60,000 bases of DNA from Antedon mediterranea (taxonomy: Eukaryota > Echinodermata > Crinoidea > Comatulida > Antedonidae): contig NC_092671.1 in the NCBI RefSeq assembly GCF_964355755.1, forward strand, positions 38,707,304 through 38,767,303, given 5' to 3'. Shown one piece after another: positions 1 through 12,800 of this stretch; within the stretch, counting starts at the first letter, position 1; each line of letters begins with the position of its first letter. The position numbers and the translations under genes were made by a program. Below the pieces are notes generated by a model that was not told the origin of the DNA, ran no database searches, and was given only the letters and a program-made list of their open reading frames with translations.

Positions 1-760
1 AAAAACTCAAAAAAAGGAAACATCAATTGTAAGGTTAATAATAACGAACGTAATTGAAGTTCAAGTTAAAATTTATTGTCAAATACAAAGTAAATGAAAT
101 TTGCCTTCCAAAGTTCAAATTGCAATTAAAATAACAGTTAAAAACATACAATATACAATGGATAAGATAATATATAAGAAAATATGCTATGTATAAAGCA
201 TTATGAACAGTATAAATATAAAAATACTATATAAAGAATAAAATAATATCTATCTAAGATGAATAGCGTAATAGATAATAATATTAATAGCAAAACAATT
301 GCAGTTATCTCTGAGTCTGATTGAATATTATTAGATATTGCTTTTATAATATATCAGTTGTTTAAAAACTTCTGTATTTTTGAACGATATGATATTATTT
401 GTCATTTGAACAACAAGGTGCAAATAAAATTTGGTTTACATTTTGATATACATAAGTGCAATGCAGAACATTAGCTAAACCACAATTATGTAATCACTGA
501 TAGACCATAATTCAACTGTGATAGATAACATGTGCAGTAAACATATCCACAGTTTATAGACAATTTATACTCTACATTAGCATGCAAAAACCATTGCATT
601 TCGTAGAAGATGATGGCTTATACCAAGCTGCAACCCTGGGTTTTATACCTTTTATGTGCCCCTTATGATTTATCTGTTTTGGAGCTGACCCTATTCTGAC
701 CTCATGTTTCTGCCAAGAATTCTAACCTTTTTTCATGGATACTAACATACAGTCATACAT

Positions 761-908
761 TAAGTCTGTCTATACTATATTGTGATGTCCCCATATATGG
801 TAGTGATATGCCCAAATATGGTAGTGATGCAGTATAACAGCATCATGTCCATATGGGCACATAATATTTGTTTGTCACATAAAGTTTGATAGTGTAGACA
901 AAGCTTTA
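761..908. mobile_element. Family A MITE copy 1
   Basis: Left end is degenerate (TAAGTCTGTCTATACTAT). The right end is intact and runs through TTTGATAGTGTAGACAAAGCTTTA. The core has CCATATATGG and CCAAATATGG motifs. Confidence 0.85.
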
Positions 909-1860
909 GGATGGACAGCAATATACAGTACTGTAACAAATACTGTAATGATACAATAACTGAATAATGTTTTTCTTGAATGTTTTATTCATAAATGGGA
1001 AAAACAGACAGATGATGCATGTACAGTAATTTAATATCGTTCAATATCCTGGATGTTTGTGTTAACTACATTTCACTTGACAGATTTCATAATTATAGTA
1101 CAGTACATATTTTGTACAGTACATCGTCGTTGTATCAACAACATTTACTTAGAAACAGTTAATGAAATAAAAACTGCATACATTAATTACAATAACTTAA
1201 AATGGTAACATAAAATAAGAACTGTACACATTACTAATATTATATCTAGTTCCTCATATAGTACTGTGCCAGAGGAGCTGTCATATCAGAATTATGAATA
1301 AATAACTCAAAATAAGAAAAATAAATGTTGTTTGTATAACCCTAACTCATTCTACCATGACCCACAGATATCCCTTATTAAATGGGCCTATATTCCTGTT
1401 TGGAAACATTATCTTTAACTGCTTAATTTAAGTACTAACTTGGTTTTTGCTATCATTTGTGATAAACTAGAAAAAATTTGAAGTAGCGCCAGGCATGACA
1501 CAAATTAAGGTCAAATGATTCCAAGTCTTAACATGATCTGAAACGAATCGATATTTTGTATAAATTTCTATTTCTCAATAAATCTCAATATGCTATAAAA
1601 AATTTCAATTCCCAAAGAATATACAAATTACAGTATGATTGAAAATCTTCCTTTTCCATTACTGTATCTAATGATGAGAATACATCAATGGAATTCATTT
1701 TTTCCGCTTAATTATTTCAACTTTGAACTTTGAACGTGGAAATAGAAACCTCGGTTCTTGCAGGGTTCTGTATCTGTATTTGGGAGGGGGAGGGGATGTT
1801 GTTTCTATTGTTTTTTGACACTGCATACTTTTTACATTATGATCTTGACCAATGCAACTA

Positions 1861-2080
1861 CAGTATCACAAACAATACAATGTTGTGAGTGCAAGAACTG
1901 CAGTATCACAAACAATACAATGTTGTGAGTGCAAGAACTGCAGTATCACAAACAATACAATGTTGTGAGTGCAAGAACTGCAGTATCACAAACAATACCA
2001 TGTTGTGAGTGCAACTGCAGTATCACAAACAATACCATGTTGTGAGTGCAAGAACTGCAGTATCACAAACAATACAATGT
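1861..2080. repeat. 40-bp tandem repeat, about 5.5 copies
   Basis: Near-identical 40-bp units start at 1861, 1901, 1941, 1981 (a 37-bp unit), 2018 and 2058. The unit begins CAGTATCACAAACAATAC. The array ends abruptly in a TCAA microsatellite. Confidence 0.95.
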
Positions 2081-2300
2081 TCAATCAATCAATCAATCAA
2101 TCAAAGTAACATTTATTTCTCTTGTCTTTCATAGAAAATAAAAATTAACAGTAAAAATTATTAAAATAAGAGGGGCAACATTCCTAAAAGCAAAGCTTGT
2201 ATAAGGCAGCCCATAGAAAATGAAAAAAAAAAACAGGACAACACGGGAACCGGAAACAGGACAAAAACATGTACCGCATGTTGTGAGTATGCGGTACATA
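2081..2300 (-). mobile_element. Probable non-LTR retrotransposon 3' tail, antisense
   Basis: Six TCAA units at 2081-2104 are followed by a moderately GC-rich unique stretch. On the minus strand this reads as a 3' end closed by a (TTGA)n tail, the usual form of CR1/L2-type elements. A similar arrangement recurs at 52255. No coding region remains. Confidence 0.45.
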
Positions 2301-2897
2301 AGAAAACATCTCTTAAATTGAATTGCCTTCTTTTCTAGAAAATCTACTTAATTCATATAACCATTGTTTTCTCAAAAAACAATATTCTATTTTCTTAAAA
2401 TACAATCCTGTATTCTAAAGTATAACACTACAAAAGTTCTAAAAATAATTTACTGTATAAACATATAATCTGTATTCAAAGAAAGTATATTATTAGTAGT
2501 ACTGTAATATATGCACGGCGAAGTCAAATTATGGGATAAGTGAGCTGTCCACAAGCTCATTACGTTTGGCGGGAATAGTATATATTAATGCTTAATCCTG
2601 TATGCATGTCTATACTTCCTAGTGGTTCAGGATCTTGGTGTAATTACAGTACCGAGTCCACCGGGTAAAATCTATCCCATCAGCCTTAATTAATAGCAAA
2701 TTTAACTGCACTGCAGCAGCTTCTAGCGTACAGTATGCTTGTTTCAATTTATTCACATTTTTTCCGGAATAATTATTGTCGCTTTGAATTAATTTCATCG
2801 ATGTTTAGATAATATTATAGAAAACATTAGCAGTTATAGTACAATATACCCGCACACTTTGAACTAATTTGCAGTCATTTTTTGCATTGCAAAAGTG

Positions 2898-3023
2898 TCT
2901 CTCTGTCTAAATTACTGTACTAGTTTGACGAAAAATTGTTGTGATATGCCCAAATATGGTAGTGGTATGACATCATCATGCCCATATATGGACACATCGC
3001 ATTTAATAGTGTAGAAAAGGTTT
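2898..3023. mobile_element. Family A MITE copy 2 (degenerate ends)
   Basis: The core with CCAAATATGG, a TGACATCA motif and CCATATATGG is clear. Both termini are eroded (CTCTGTCTAAATTACTG on the left, AATAGTGTAGAAAAGG on the right). Confidence 0.75.
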
Positions 3024-4685
3024 ATATATACTGTATCTGTGACTAATATAGCTACAGTACTCTGAATGCAAGCGTCTACATTCTTATGCTACTCACTCAA
3101 CACGAAACGAAACGTTCAAATTCCAATTAACACCTAGAACAACTCTATAACCCTCATAACAGTAGACCTTGCTCTATGGTTGTAGTGTCAGTCAGGTTAA
3201 ATTCAGTTGAAGCAGCTACTTAATAAATGTAAATACAGTAAGTTTATTTAGTAAAACAATTAAATCAGTTTGCTGATTAAATTTACTGAATATACGATTA
3301 AATATTAAGTTCAATTGACCCTTTAAAGTTGTTCATGTTGACCATTATACAACGCATTTCACATACAGTGACTGCAGAGGTCCCAACTTGGGAAAGTCCA
3401 TTCGCAGGAGATTTTGTCGTGAACCACATTCAATTTGTCGGGGCGTCGAAAGTCAACGCGCGGGGAATCGAAAATCCACACGCGTGTCGTTTACGTCTCT
3501 TAATTAATTAACTAAATATGTTGCATAATATTCAGTATATACAATATTTACACATAAGTTGGCTTAATTTTTACATAGGTTTATCCATCAGTATTTTTAC
3601 ATTTTATTTTTTTTTATGGACACATCCTCAGTACAAAGAATTTTAAAAATATATACTGTATTTTAACTAAAATTCAGTATATAAAATAATTTAACTTAAT
3701 TACATAATGTACAATAAACACATGATAGTATTGCCCAATAGAATTTACTCTTTTTTTTTTAGGCACAGGCCTAGCCTAGGGCTTCTACTAGGCCCTAGCT
3801 AGCTACCATTTTAAAACCCCAAAAAAAAAAATAATATTAATTATTATAATAAAAAGAAATAACTATTCCGAATCCATCTTATGCTACATTACGCGAGTTA
3901 ACATATTATTTCAGATGAAAAACATTGAGTTTTATATTGTTTTATCCATACTAATTACACTGGCATTAAAGATATAACATTAAAATGTAGGCCGTTTTTG
4001 AGGTATTTCGCCGATTTCTTATCGCTAGGAAATTCCTCACCATCCACATCGATCGAGGTCCGAGGAATAGACCTAGCGTGTATGCCGGAACGGGTGGATT
4101 ATTGCTATATAAATAACAAGTTTGAACAAAAGAGCTTACGACAGGTATTGTTATTAAACCTAGGCCTACTTCCTTGGCGAATCCATGCCTTTTAAATCAT
4201 TTTAACATGTTCGTATTATCGGATCGTACAGTAAAACCAAATAAAACACCGCCTCAACAACCTCGTGCGATGTGCGATCTGTTGTTCTTTTTGCAGCGGA
4301 TCAACATTGGTAGAGTCCATTAATTATGAGGGTGTTTAAAAATGTAATAACTATTAAAAACGTGTCTCAACCACTGTGTAATCAAAGCGTTTATTTAGTT
4401 AAAACTTGGATCCTCCCAAAATTGATAATCGCGTATTCCGGTGACCACGTGATTGATTCACGGTTGGTTGCACGCTTCTTTTTTTTTTCTACGTCCGGCG
4501 TGTAGTACCGTGCTACCGTGCATGTTTATAATATTATTGTTACGGTTTAACAAAGGCACTGTGCATACAAATAAAAATACAATAATAGACCACGGAGACT
4601 GCATGAATAGACATTGTTTCAACATCCTGCCTCACTTTTGTCTGGTTATTTATTGACTATTGTTGACCTGGGCTGAGCCTGGGTG

Positions 4686-4839
4686 TAACCGTAAATCAAT
4701 TTGGCCAAAAATATGGGGAAATTTGAAAATGCGGTAAAAAAATCAAAATGCGGTAGAAAACGTCGAGATAGCGGTAGCGCGGTAGATGGGTACTAAAAGC
4801 GGTAGACTACCGCGAGTAGCGGTAGACTTGGGACCCCTG
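4686..4839. mobile_element. hAT-like transposon terminus with repeated GCGGTA motifs
   Basis: The right edge ends in TTGGGACCCCTG, whose reverse complement CAGGGGTCCCAA resembles hAT terminal inverted repeats. GCGGTA occurs at 4731, 4750, 4771, 4778, 4799 and 4819, with one inverted copy at 4808. Repeated subterminal motifs are known transposase-binding sites in hAT elements. The partner end was not found nearby. Confidence 0.45.
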
Positions 4840-5150
4840 CACAGTGTATAATACGATACCTAGATAAGGTCTTCAGTTTTTATTTTCATGTATGTAAATA
4901 ATTATAATCAACATCATTTTGTTATGGATTAACCAAGGCCTTAGCCACCAGTACGGTTGGTAAGGTTTCAACCTGACCACTTTTTCACAGAGGCCTTTGA
5001 CAACCAAGTGGCTTGAACAGAGATTTTTCCCTTTTCCTCTTTCAAAAACCAGACCACTTTATCTCTTGTGACTACATAACTGTAACTGAATGAAGTCTAT
5101 TTAGTACTGTACATTATCATTGAAATTTCTACCCGAAAATAGCAACATGC

Positions 5151-5279
5151 AGTTAGTTAACTCAAACAGCAGTTAGTTAACTCAAACAGCAATTAGTTAA
5201 CTCAAACAGCAGTTAGTTCACTCAAACAGCAGTTAGTTCACTCAAACAGCAGTTAGTTAACTCAAACAGCAGTTTAGTT
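5151..5279. repeat. 20-bp tandem repeat, six copies
   Basis: Units AGTTAGTTAACTCAAACAGC start at 5151, 5171, 5191, 5211, 5231 and 5251 with single-base variants (GTTAA or GTTCA). Confidence 0.95.
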
Positions 5280-5690
5280 TAAAGAGAGAAGTGGTTTCTG
5301 GAAAAAGCAAGTGAACGAACTACATGAAAATTAAGAACATAATTCTATTTGACATGTTTTATTGTAATTCAGCATTATTGCTAATGTTAAGATCCTCCTC
5401 ATCTAAGATAAATTTAATGACTCAAAGTATTAAATGTATTAGCTGTTAGTATAATATGTGTGAAAACTCCTGTTTTCAAACTAACATATTTTCACATGAA
5501 CTTTGTCATTTAGAAATAACCAGTCATGTTGTGAACTCTCTGATAATTCTCAATACGCTCGATCGGTCAGTTAAAAACAACATCCAATTTGTGGATACAT
5601 ATGTAATATAGAAAATTCTAATCTAGTTGTCTACCTTGGCTTAACTAGGATGCTTAAGTCTCTGTCACAATATTTTAGTTTAGATATGAC

Positions 5691-5740
5691 TAAAGCTCTG
5701 TCTACACCATCAAACTTTATGTGACAAACAAAAAAACAGT
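5691..5740. mobile_element. Family A MITE copy 3 (one end only)
   Basis: A clean left terminus (TAAAGCTCTGTCTACACCAT) and subterminal TTTATGTGACAAAC are present, then similarity stops. Confidence 0.7.
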
Positions 5741-5779
5741 GGGGTTTGTGAGGTTTAGCAATATTCTGTAGTATTTCAA

Positions 5780-6003
5780 TTGATTCAAGAAAAATTAAAA
5801 TATGCATATATATATATTGATGTTACACAAGGAATTCAAACCACATATATTTCTGAATATTAAAATTATTATAACATAAACCAGCAAGGCAGCATTTGAT
5901 TCAAGAAAAATAAAAATATGCGTAACTGTTTTGATGTTACACGAGGAATTCAAACCAACTGTATTTCTGAATATTTAAATGATTAAAACATAAAATAGCA
6001 TTT
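5780..6003. repeat. Two tandem copies of a 116-bp segment
   Basis: The segment beginning TGATTCAAGAAAAA occurs at 5781 and 5897. Both copies share the GATGTTACAC and GGAATTCAAACCA blocks. Confidence 0.85.
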
Positions 6004-6837
6004 TATGTTTAACATGGAAGTGAGTGGGAAGTAGATTTGCAGCTCATTAATATGTTAATATGTAATGAACTGCCTCAAGCTACTTGACAATAAACTCAAC
6101 ACGACAAAGTAACACACTTTAACCCAACTGTCAGCTTTTATTGAATTCAAAATGAGTGATGATATACTAATGAGCATTAGACCTGATTTAAATGTCCGCA
6201 GCACCAAAGAATTGTGGGAATGATTGATGCGAGTACGCTAAGTATTTAAGCTAGATTAGTTCAGTATTTCAAACAATCTAATTGTAAATTAACATTTTAA
6301 CAATATTCTGTATAAAATACAATATTTGGACAAATTTAATTATATATTTGATTTTAAATATAAATTAATGATAATACAGACAAATTCATAATTTATTTTA
6401 TAACAAATTGCAATAGATATTTGTTTAATTAATATTCCATTAATCCACACAAATTCCACATATTAATTTAGTATTATGACAATACCACTATCTTGGAGGG
6501 GCACTTGAAGTTTTTATTAATATTTTTCAAGGTGTTCTACCGTAAACAAGTCCCGTAGCGATGTTAAAAACAGACAAGGCAAATATAAATATTAATATAA
6601 AATATGATGATCTGTGCTGAGGAATTTGGGTGGGTGGTGAAAATAGAAATCTGCCTCATGCTGGCTACGGCCCTGATATACCTACTGTACTGTATGTTGA
6701 TTGTCAATCAACATAAGCTAGGAAAGTAATAGACAAATCAATTATAATGTTAAGTTGATTCAAATATTATAAACAATTTATCCATTTTTATGTACCATGC
6801 TTTTTATTTGTATCTAATTTATTTTTCCATTCCTTGT

Positions 6838-6995
6838 CTTAAGCCTTGTCTACACTATCAAACTAGTGTGATGTGCCCAAATATGGTAGTGATACACTCA
6901 AATATGGTAGTGATATGCTCAAATATGGTAGCTAGTAGTGATGACATCATCATGTCCATATATAGGCACCTTACATTTTTTTGAAACATTGTCTT
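6838..6995. mobile_element. Family A MITE copy 4 (right end eroded)
   Basis: The left end TTAAGCCTTGTCTACACTAT is good and three AAATATGGTAG units follow. The right end has lost its TIR. Confidence 0.8.
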
Positions 6996-7277
6996 GGATG
7001 TAATTAACTAAATCTGACATATTGAAAAAAGAACTAAAATACCTCTACGCCATGCTGACATTTTGTAGAGTAATTCACAAATTATTCTCGATTACTGATT
7101 TATAAAGAATGGACAGTTAACGCAAAATCTATACTTTAAATATTAAAGTATTTTATTAGGAATTATAAGTACAGAACATAAAAAAAGATTAAAATATGTA
7201 AATATTACAGATTGAAAGAAAAAATGAATTTTTTATATTGATTTTATACGAACATTTGATTATTAAAATGTGCATAC

Positions 7278-7450
7278 TTAAAGCTCTGTCTACATTATCA
7301 AACTTTATGTGAAAAAAAAAATGTGTTGTGCCCATATATGGACATGATGATGTCATATCACTACAATATTTGGGCATATCACTACCATATTTAGGCACAT
7401 CACACTTTTTTTTTTGTCAAACTAGTTTGATAGCGTAGACAAAGCTTTAA
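7278..7450. mobile_element. Family A MITE copy 5, full length
   Basis: Both termini are intact (TTAAAGCTCTGTCTACATTA and AGCGTAGACAAAGCTTTAA), with inverted-repeat arms of about 25 bp. It is one of the best copies for defining the family. Confidence 0.92.
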
Positions 7451-7740
7451 TGAGAAATATGTTGTAGTTTTAGCGATGTGCATTGCTAGAAATAGCAGGA
7501 AACAGACATACCCTTTTTTCTTATTGAGTACAAATTAATTTTCTTTGAGGCTTTGTGGCAAATCCCTGTATAATGTATTAAAGGCCAACAACACTATGTT
7601 TTTGGTTGATAAATATCAATCAGGTTAACGCAGTACTACATCAGGTTATTGACTTAACAGTATGTTACTAATATAATTACCATAAGGAGGAGTATAATAG
7701 AAATGTACTATAGTAGGATACTATACATTAGTAGCATCTT

Positions 7741-7830
7741 TACAATACAATTTAATGACAAAAAACAAGAAAATCGACGTTTCGAAACCATCATGGAACA
7801 ATTTTTCAAGATCAAGTGATCAAATTACAC
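7741..7830. mobile_element. Possible Penelope-like element fragment
   Basis: GACGTTTCGAAACCATCATGG resembles the 'acgtttcga...ccatcatgg' signature often seen at Penelope-like element ends. A related string, GACGTTTCGACTCCATCATG, occurs at 58242. No reverse transcriptase is present here. Confidence 0.3.
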
Positions 7831-9369
7831 AAGACAACAAATACCAATGGGTGACAGGAAATACTAATTGATTGGTTAATTAACATCATTAATTAGTAGC
7901 ATCATTATTTTCATTTCAATTTTATGATTCAAATCATAAATCCACATTTTATGTTCCATTTAACAGAGTAAATGTCTTGAAAAAGGGGTTTCAGACACGC
8001 TTACCATCGTTGTATAACTATTTAAGTGAGTTCAATGTAAATGTTGATATTTTTTTCAATAGTTATTCTTCATTCAAGACTCAGTGTATTCTTTTTTTAA
8101 ATAATCGTGCTCAATAGGCTAATTTTTTTGTTTTTTTAAGGTTGCTTCAAATAGTATTTATTATTATACAGAGGCCTACATAATAAAAAATAAATAAAAA
8201 TGAATAATAAAAAGAATAAAAATAGTGATAACAATTTTTCTAAAATATTATTCTTGAAACATAGAGTAGATATAAAAAAAGGAAAAGATTGAGGGAAATT
8301 ATTCATAATATTAATAGTTGTAATTATGAATTATAATAAACATTTTTCAGACATGGTACATAAATTGTAGCGAGCGACATAACGTTGTCTTACAGTAAAT
8401 CATAGCAAACCCACTGGGAGATTAACTATTTATTAAACTACTGGTTATTGATGTCATCAAAGTTAACTCTCAAACATTGGCTTTTCTATCGCATGTTGCT
8501 GGATAACATTAAAAATTGATCATATAATTTCATACAATAATCTTTGATAAGAACACACTTTATGCTTAACTGCATTGTTCTCAATAAACAATTAATGCAG
8601 GTTTACGTGGAGTGTAGTGTACTTTTTGCAATTGAGTTAAATGCATATTGAATTCTTATTTTTATTTTTAGCAATTTAGTCAGATTGGTACTTTTCACCT
8701 GTAAAAAACAATTGTCAAAATGTCAATTTTAATGTCACATAATAGTTACTCACATTTACCATATACAGTATCCTCTGGTATAATCCAACCCCACTAGAAT
8801 ACGAAACTGGGTCGACTTTGGGGGCTGGACTATACCCGGGGAAACCCTGTTTATGGAAAAAAAATGATTGGTAAGCATTTCTTGTACCTTTAAAAACTCA
8901 TCTGAATTGGCTAGGGCCTACATCCACGCCAACGGTCAATACTAAGACTATACCTGGTTTGCCTGTTTGTGAAACCAGACATAAAGTAGGGGGTGGGATT
9001 AGACTGACCAGAAGTGGGATTATCCCCAAAGATATACCGGTACAGTTATTAGATTTACAATATTCCACAAGGAAATATGTCTAAAATACCAATTCTTCAA
9101 ATTTGAATAATATCAGATTTATAAATTTTAAAGACATAGTTTAATACTGTACTAACAGGTGTGGTCTATGTTCATTTTCTACAACTGGACAATGTACTGT
9201 ATGTCAGTTGTTAAGATTTGGTTTGTCATAAGTGACAGCAAGGAGCAATGGTGGCAGTGAAGAGTGTGACAGGTGATGCTGAGTGATGAACCAGGACCTA
9301 CTGTAACTCTTGAAAAGATAGAAATAGGGATATTAGAATTAGGAGTTGTCTCCCACCTGAATCTAGATG

Positions 9370-9530
9370 TTTAAGCTCTGTCTACACTATCAACTAGTTT
9401 GACAAAAGAAGTGTGATGTACTGTACTGCCTAAAAATGGTAGTGATATGCCTAAATATGGTAGTGATATGCCTAAATATGGTAGTGATATGACATCATCA
9501 TGTCCATATATGGCCACATGACTTTTGCAT
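9370..9530. mobile_element. Family A MITE copy 6 (right end lost)
   Basis: The left TIR is intact, then three 21-bp internal units (AAATATGGTAGTGATATG type). The copy ends just after CCATATATGG, about 160 bp before the first recognised BMPR2 exon. Confidence 0.85.
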
Positions 9531-9686
9531 GAGGTTATGTGGCTAGGGGACAGGCTAGGTGGCAAGAGCAAGGTGGCCGATGACAAAACGATATGTAATT
9601 ATTTTATTTTATAAATCATCCAATGTCCAGAAAAGAAGTAGAAAAGTATCACTATTTTTCACATTTTAAAAATAATTTTCTTGTAG

Positions 9687-9872
9687 GATGTTTTAACGAA
9701 CAGTGGGCAATATCCTGTGAAGAAGGTTGCAGGGCTGTAGATGCCCCTGCACAGCTAAAAGAGGGCAACAAGACTGTACATTACTGTTGTTGTACCACTA
9801 GCATGTGTAATGCAAATGTGTCTGATGTCTACGTCCCTACGCTGCATCCTCCTTTTGTCCCCGGTGTCCCAG
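9687..9872 (+). CDS. BMPR2: BMPR2-like exon: second half of ectodomain
   Basis: Acceptor TTTTCTTGTAG and donor CAG/GTAGGC. It enters in phase 1 and leaves in phase 1. It encodes the final cysteine cluster CCC-x5-C, followed by a Pro-rich stalk. Confidence 0.93.
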
Positions 9873-12800
9873 GTAGGCCTACTGTCTCTTTTTTTTAATT
9901 TTATACTGTACGCATCTAACAGCGAACACAAACTCGCCAATTACTGAATGGAAAAAATATTTTATAATTTATCATGGTTATAAACCAAGTCTCATTTGAG
10001 GCTTAAGGAGTGGAGTTGAAATAGTTACAACCCTGGCACTAGGTCAGGATTGAACCCCGGACCTTGGGATTGGAAGGCAAGCATGTTAACTACAAAGCTA
10101 CAGCTTCACTACTCTTTTGTTATAAGCTGAAATCTGTTGATACTAAAAAATTGTAGAATATCACGGCTAGATCCAGGATTTTTCAAAAGGGAAGTGCCAA
10201 CAACATACTCACTGTAACATTAATATTAATATTTTAACTTACAAATTGTAACTACATTTTTAGATTTTTGTGCAATAATTTGTGTGTATTAATTTTTGTT
10301 TATAATTTCTATTTATCTGTTTTTTATCAGACTAATAATAGCTAATCTTTAAGAAGAAATTCTGTTGTTATTTTATTATGATAACGGACAAATAAAGCTT
10401 TTCAGTATTCAATATAAAAGATAAAAAAAAAGTAGTTAATATGTGTAATTCCATTTTACAGCTTTCAAAGAGAGAACATGTGCCTGTACAGTAGCTCGAC
10501 TACCCGCTTACTATACCGCCCCCGAGTAATAAATCAATAATTTCTTTTTAATAATCGCGTATTCCTGGTTAGTACCGGTATGTGTTTTCAGAATGTGAAT
10601 TTTGTACAGATGTCAGATTAAGAAAAAATAAAAACCAGTTACAAAATATTTATTCCATATGAAATAGTGAGTCATCATTCTCATGAATTTCAAATTATAA
10701 TAATCTTTGTAAAATGTTATCTACTGTAGTTTGATATTTAAAATATGTGAAATTTAATCAGAAATATGTAATCGACCAATTACTGATCAATTTATGATTT
10801 AAATCTCTAATACAAACTGCTTAAAGTACTGTATGACCAGTCGTAATGCATGTAAGAGGAGATATTCTATCGTCCTATAAAAGCCAGTAAAAAAAAAACC
10901 ATTTTGCTAATGTTAATGGTTTCTTGTAAAAAGGCATTCACACTGTGTTATAGAATTTAAGGTTTTCACCTTTGTATAAATGTAACATCTCTTTTTTAAA
11001 TGTAATATCTTTTATTTCTGTTTAAAAAAAAATACAAACACATACAGTAATGTTCATTATCGTCTACACTTAAACTGTTATTTATTTATTTATTAACAAT
11101 ATTTAACCAGGGTGGCCCAATCAGTCAAAAAGACTGGTCTCCCTTGGGGCCCTGGGTACAATAGTACATTTTAAACTAAAATATAAAAATAACAGTAATG
11201 CCTTAAAGTTACTTTTGTTCCCTGAAAGACTCGCCTATTCTCATTTCTGCATGTAAAAGTAAATTACAAGGAATTTGATTTCTCTAATAGGAGTCTTATT
11301 GTTTGCTATGGGTATTTACAGTATAAAGACAGACAAACTTTAGTTTCACATAGCCTCCCTTAAGCTCTGTCTACACTATCAAACTTTATTTGACAAAAAA
11401 TGTGATGTGCCTATATATGGACATGATGACGTCATATCACTACCATGATTTAGGGACATCACACTTTTTTTGTCAAACAAGTTTGATAGTGTAAACAGAG
11501 CTTTAGAAATTACTGTAGCTATATAATACTACTGATTTTCTATGCAAGTTGCTGTAGTACAGTAGTATGAGAAAACCAGAAAGAACACGCTATGAACAAA
11601 CTTAACCAGCATTGATGTTGCAATCGACTGTATTATTTATTAATAAGTAATAATTACTATTCCTACCTCAGTTGGACAGTTTTCAAGTAGGGATATGCTT
11701 AGGTGGATTGCTAAAATGTCATTTAAAATTATTTCCTCTAGAGAGTTTGACAGCCTCAAAGGGATGATCTTAAAAAACACCATTTACATGAACTAAAGTG
11801 CTCTTTACAGAATTTTAAATGGGATAAAATAATTATGATTAAACAAGTTAACACTAATCTTAAGCGATGTGATAATTGGTGTTGATTAATTAATATGTAC
11901 ATTGCCAGATAAGTGTCATTGGTGTTTATCATGTCTGTCTTCCAAGGGTTTTAACGAACAAATGTTTTTATTCCACTCTCCAAGCTTCAAATGAGACTTA
12001 CACTCTCTTTGGGCTGAGTCTTATTGATGGACACTAGTTCTTCTTTTTACCACTTACTAATACTATGTTAAGTAGTACCTGTTTAAGATTAAACTTACTA
12101 TCACTTGACAATACATGACATGTAATATATAATGTGCTTTCCATTTTAAACATCCTCAAGAACTTGAAACTATATAGTTTATATAGTTAGTAGATTTTTT
12201 TTTTGTAACAAAAATCAGTACAACATAAAGTTAACCTAAAACTAAGTAAAAATTAAAATTAGTTAAAAACTTAAATACTTGAAGCAACTGGATTCATGAA
12301 GTTTATTTCATTGGATTTTGAATTAAATAAAACCAGTAATATACCAGGTTTTGTCTTACTCTAACAACAGTAATGAGTTGATCTTTCACACCTGTTCCGG
12401 CACGGTTCCGGTCCGACGCCGCTAAATCAAATTGGACGTCAATGTTTTGTTTCCACGCGACTACGTGCATACCGATTGGCGCATAGCCACGTGGAGCATC
12501 GTGAAAACAAAATATTGATGTTCGATTTGATTTGCCGCTGGACCGGAACCATGCCGGAACAAGTGTGAAGGAGACCCTTAAGAGTAGGAAAATAAATCTG
12601 ACTTACTTAGCTTGATGGCGTAAAGCACTTCGTAATACTTAAATTATTATTTTTTTGTTTCAATTGCAGAACCACCTGTTCCTAGTAAGACAAACAATAA
12701 AAGGACAATAATCATGGCAATACTGCCAATATTCTGCCTCAGCATCGTCATGGTATCAATCTTCCTTATTTGTCGTCTCCGTTTAATGGCGTACAAAGAA

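Larger units (their letters stand above)
1..9686. other. Gene-free AT-rich stretch upstream of the BMPR2-like exons
   Basis: I recognise no coding exon here on either strand. The short open frames have no family resemblance and no splice context. The stretch holds family A MITE copies, two tandem arrays, a retroelement tail and a hAT-like terminus, all listed separately. CpG-bearing patches near 3370-3500 and 4030-4110 stand out from the AT-rich background and could be promoter or first-exon DNA, but I cannot prove it. The missing N-terminal exons of the BMPR2-like gene may lie here or outside the window. Confidence 0.6.

Noticed and set aside
1861-2080. CRISPR-like array of regular repeats
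   Set aside because: Units are contiguous with no unique spacers, in an animal genome; it is an ordinary minisatellite. The same holds for the other arrays.
3329-3511. 60-codon frame in a CpG-bearing patch
   Set aside because: No family resemblance and no splice or promoter evidence; possibly part of a promoter but not supportable as a gene.
4914-4962. Short CYGLTKALATSTV frame before a GTAAGG donor, resembling CYGLWEK of the BMPR2 first finger
   Set aside because: An in-frame TAA lies a few codons upstream with no acceptor AG between; a chance match.
8770-9050. Possible transposon with GGGATTATCC-like ends
   Set aside because: Short inverted similarities (TATAATCC and GGATTATCC) exist but the arms do not extend; left unannotated.
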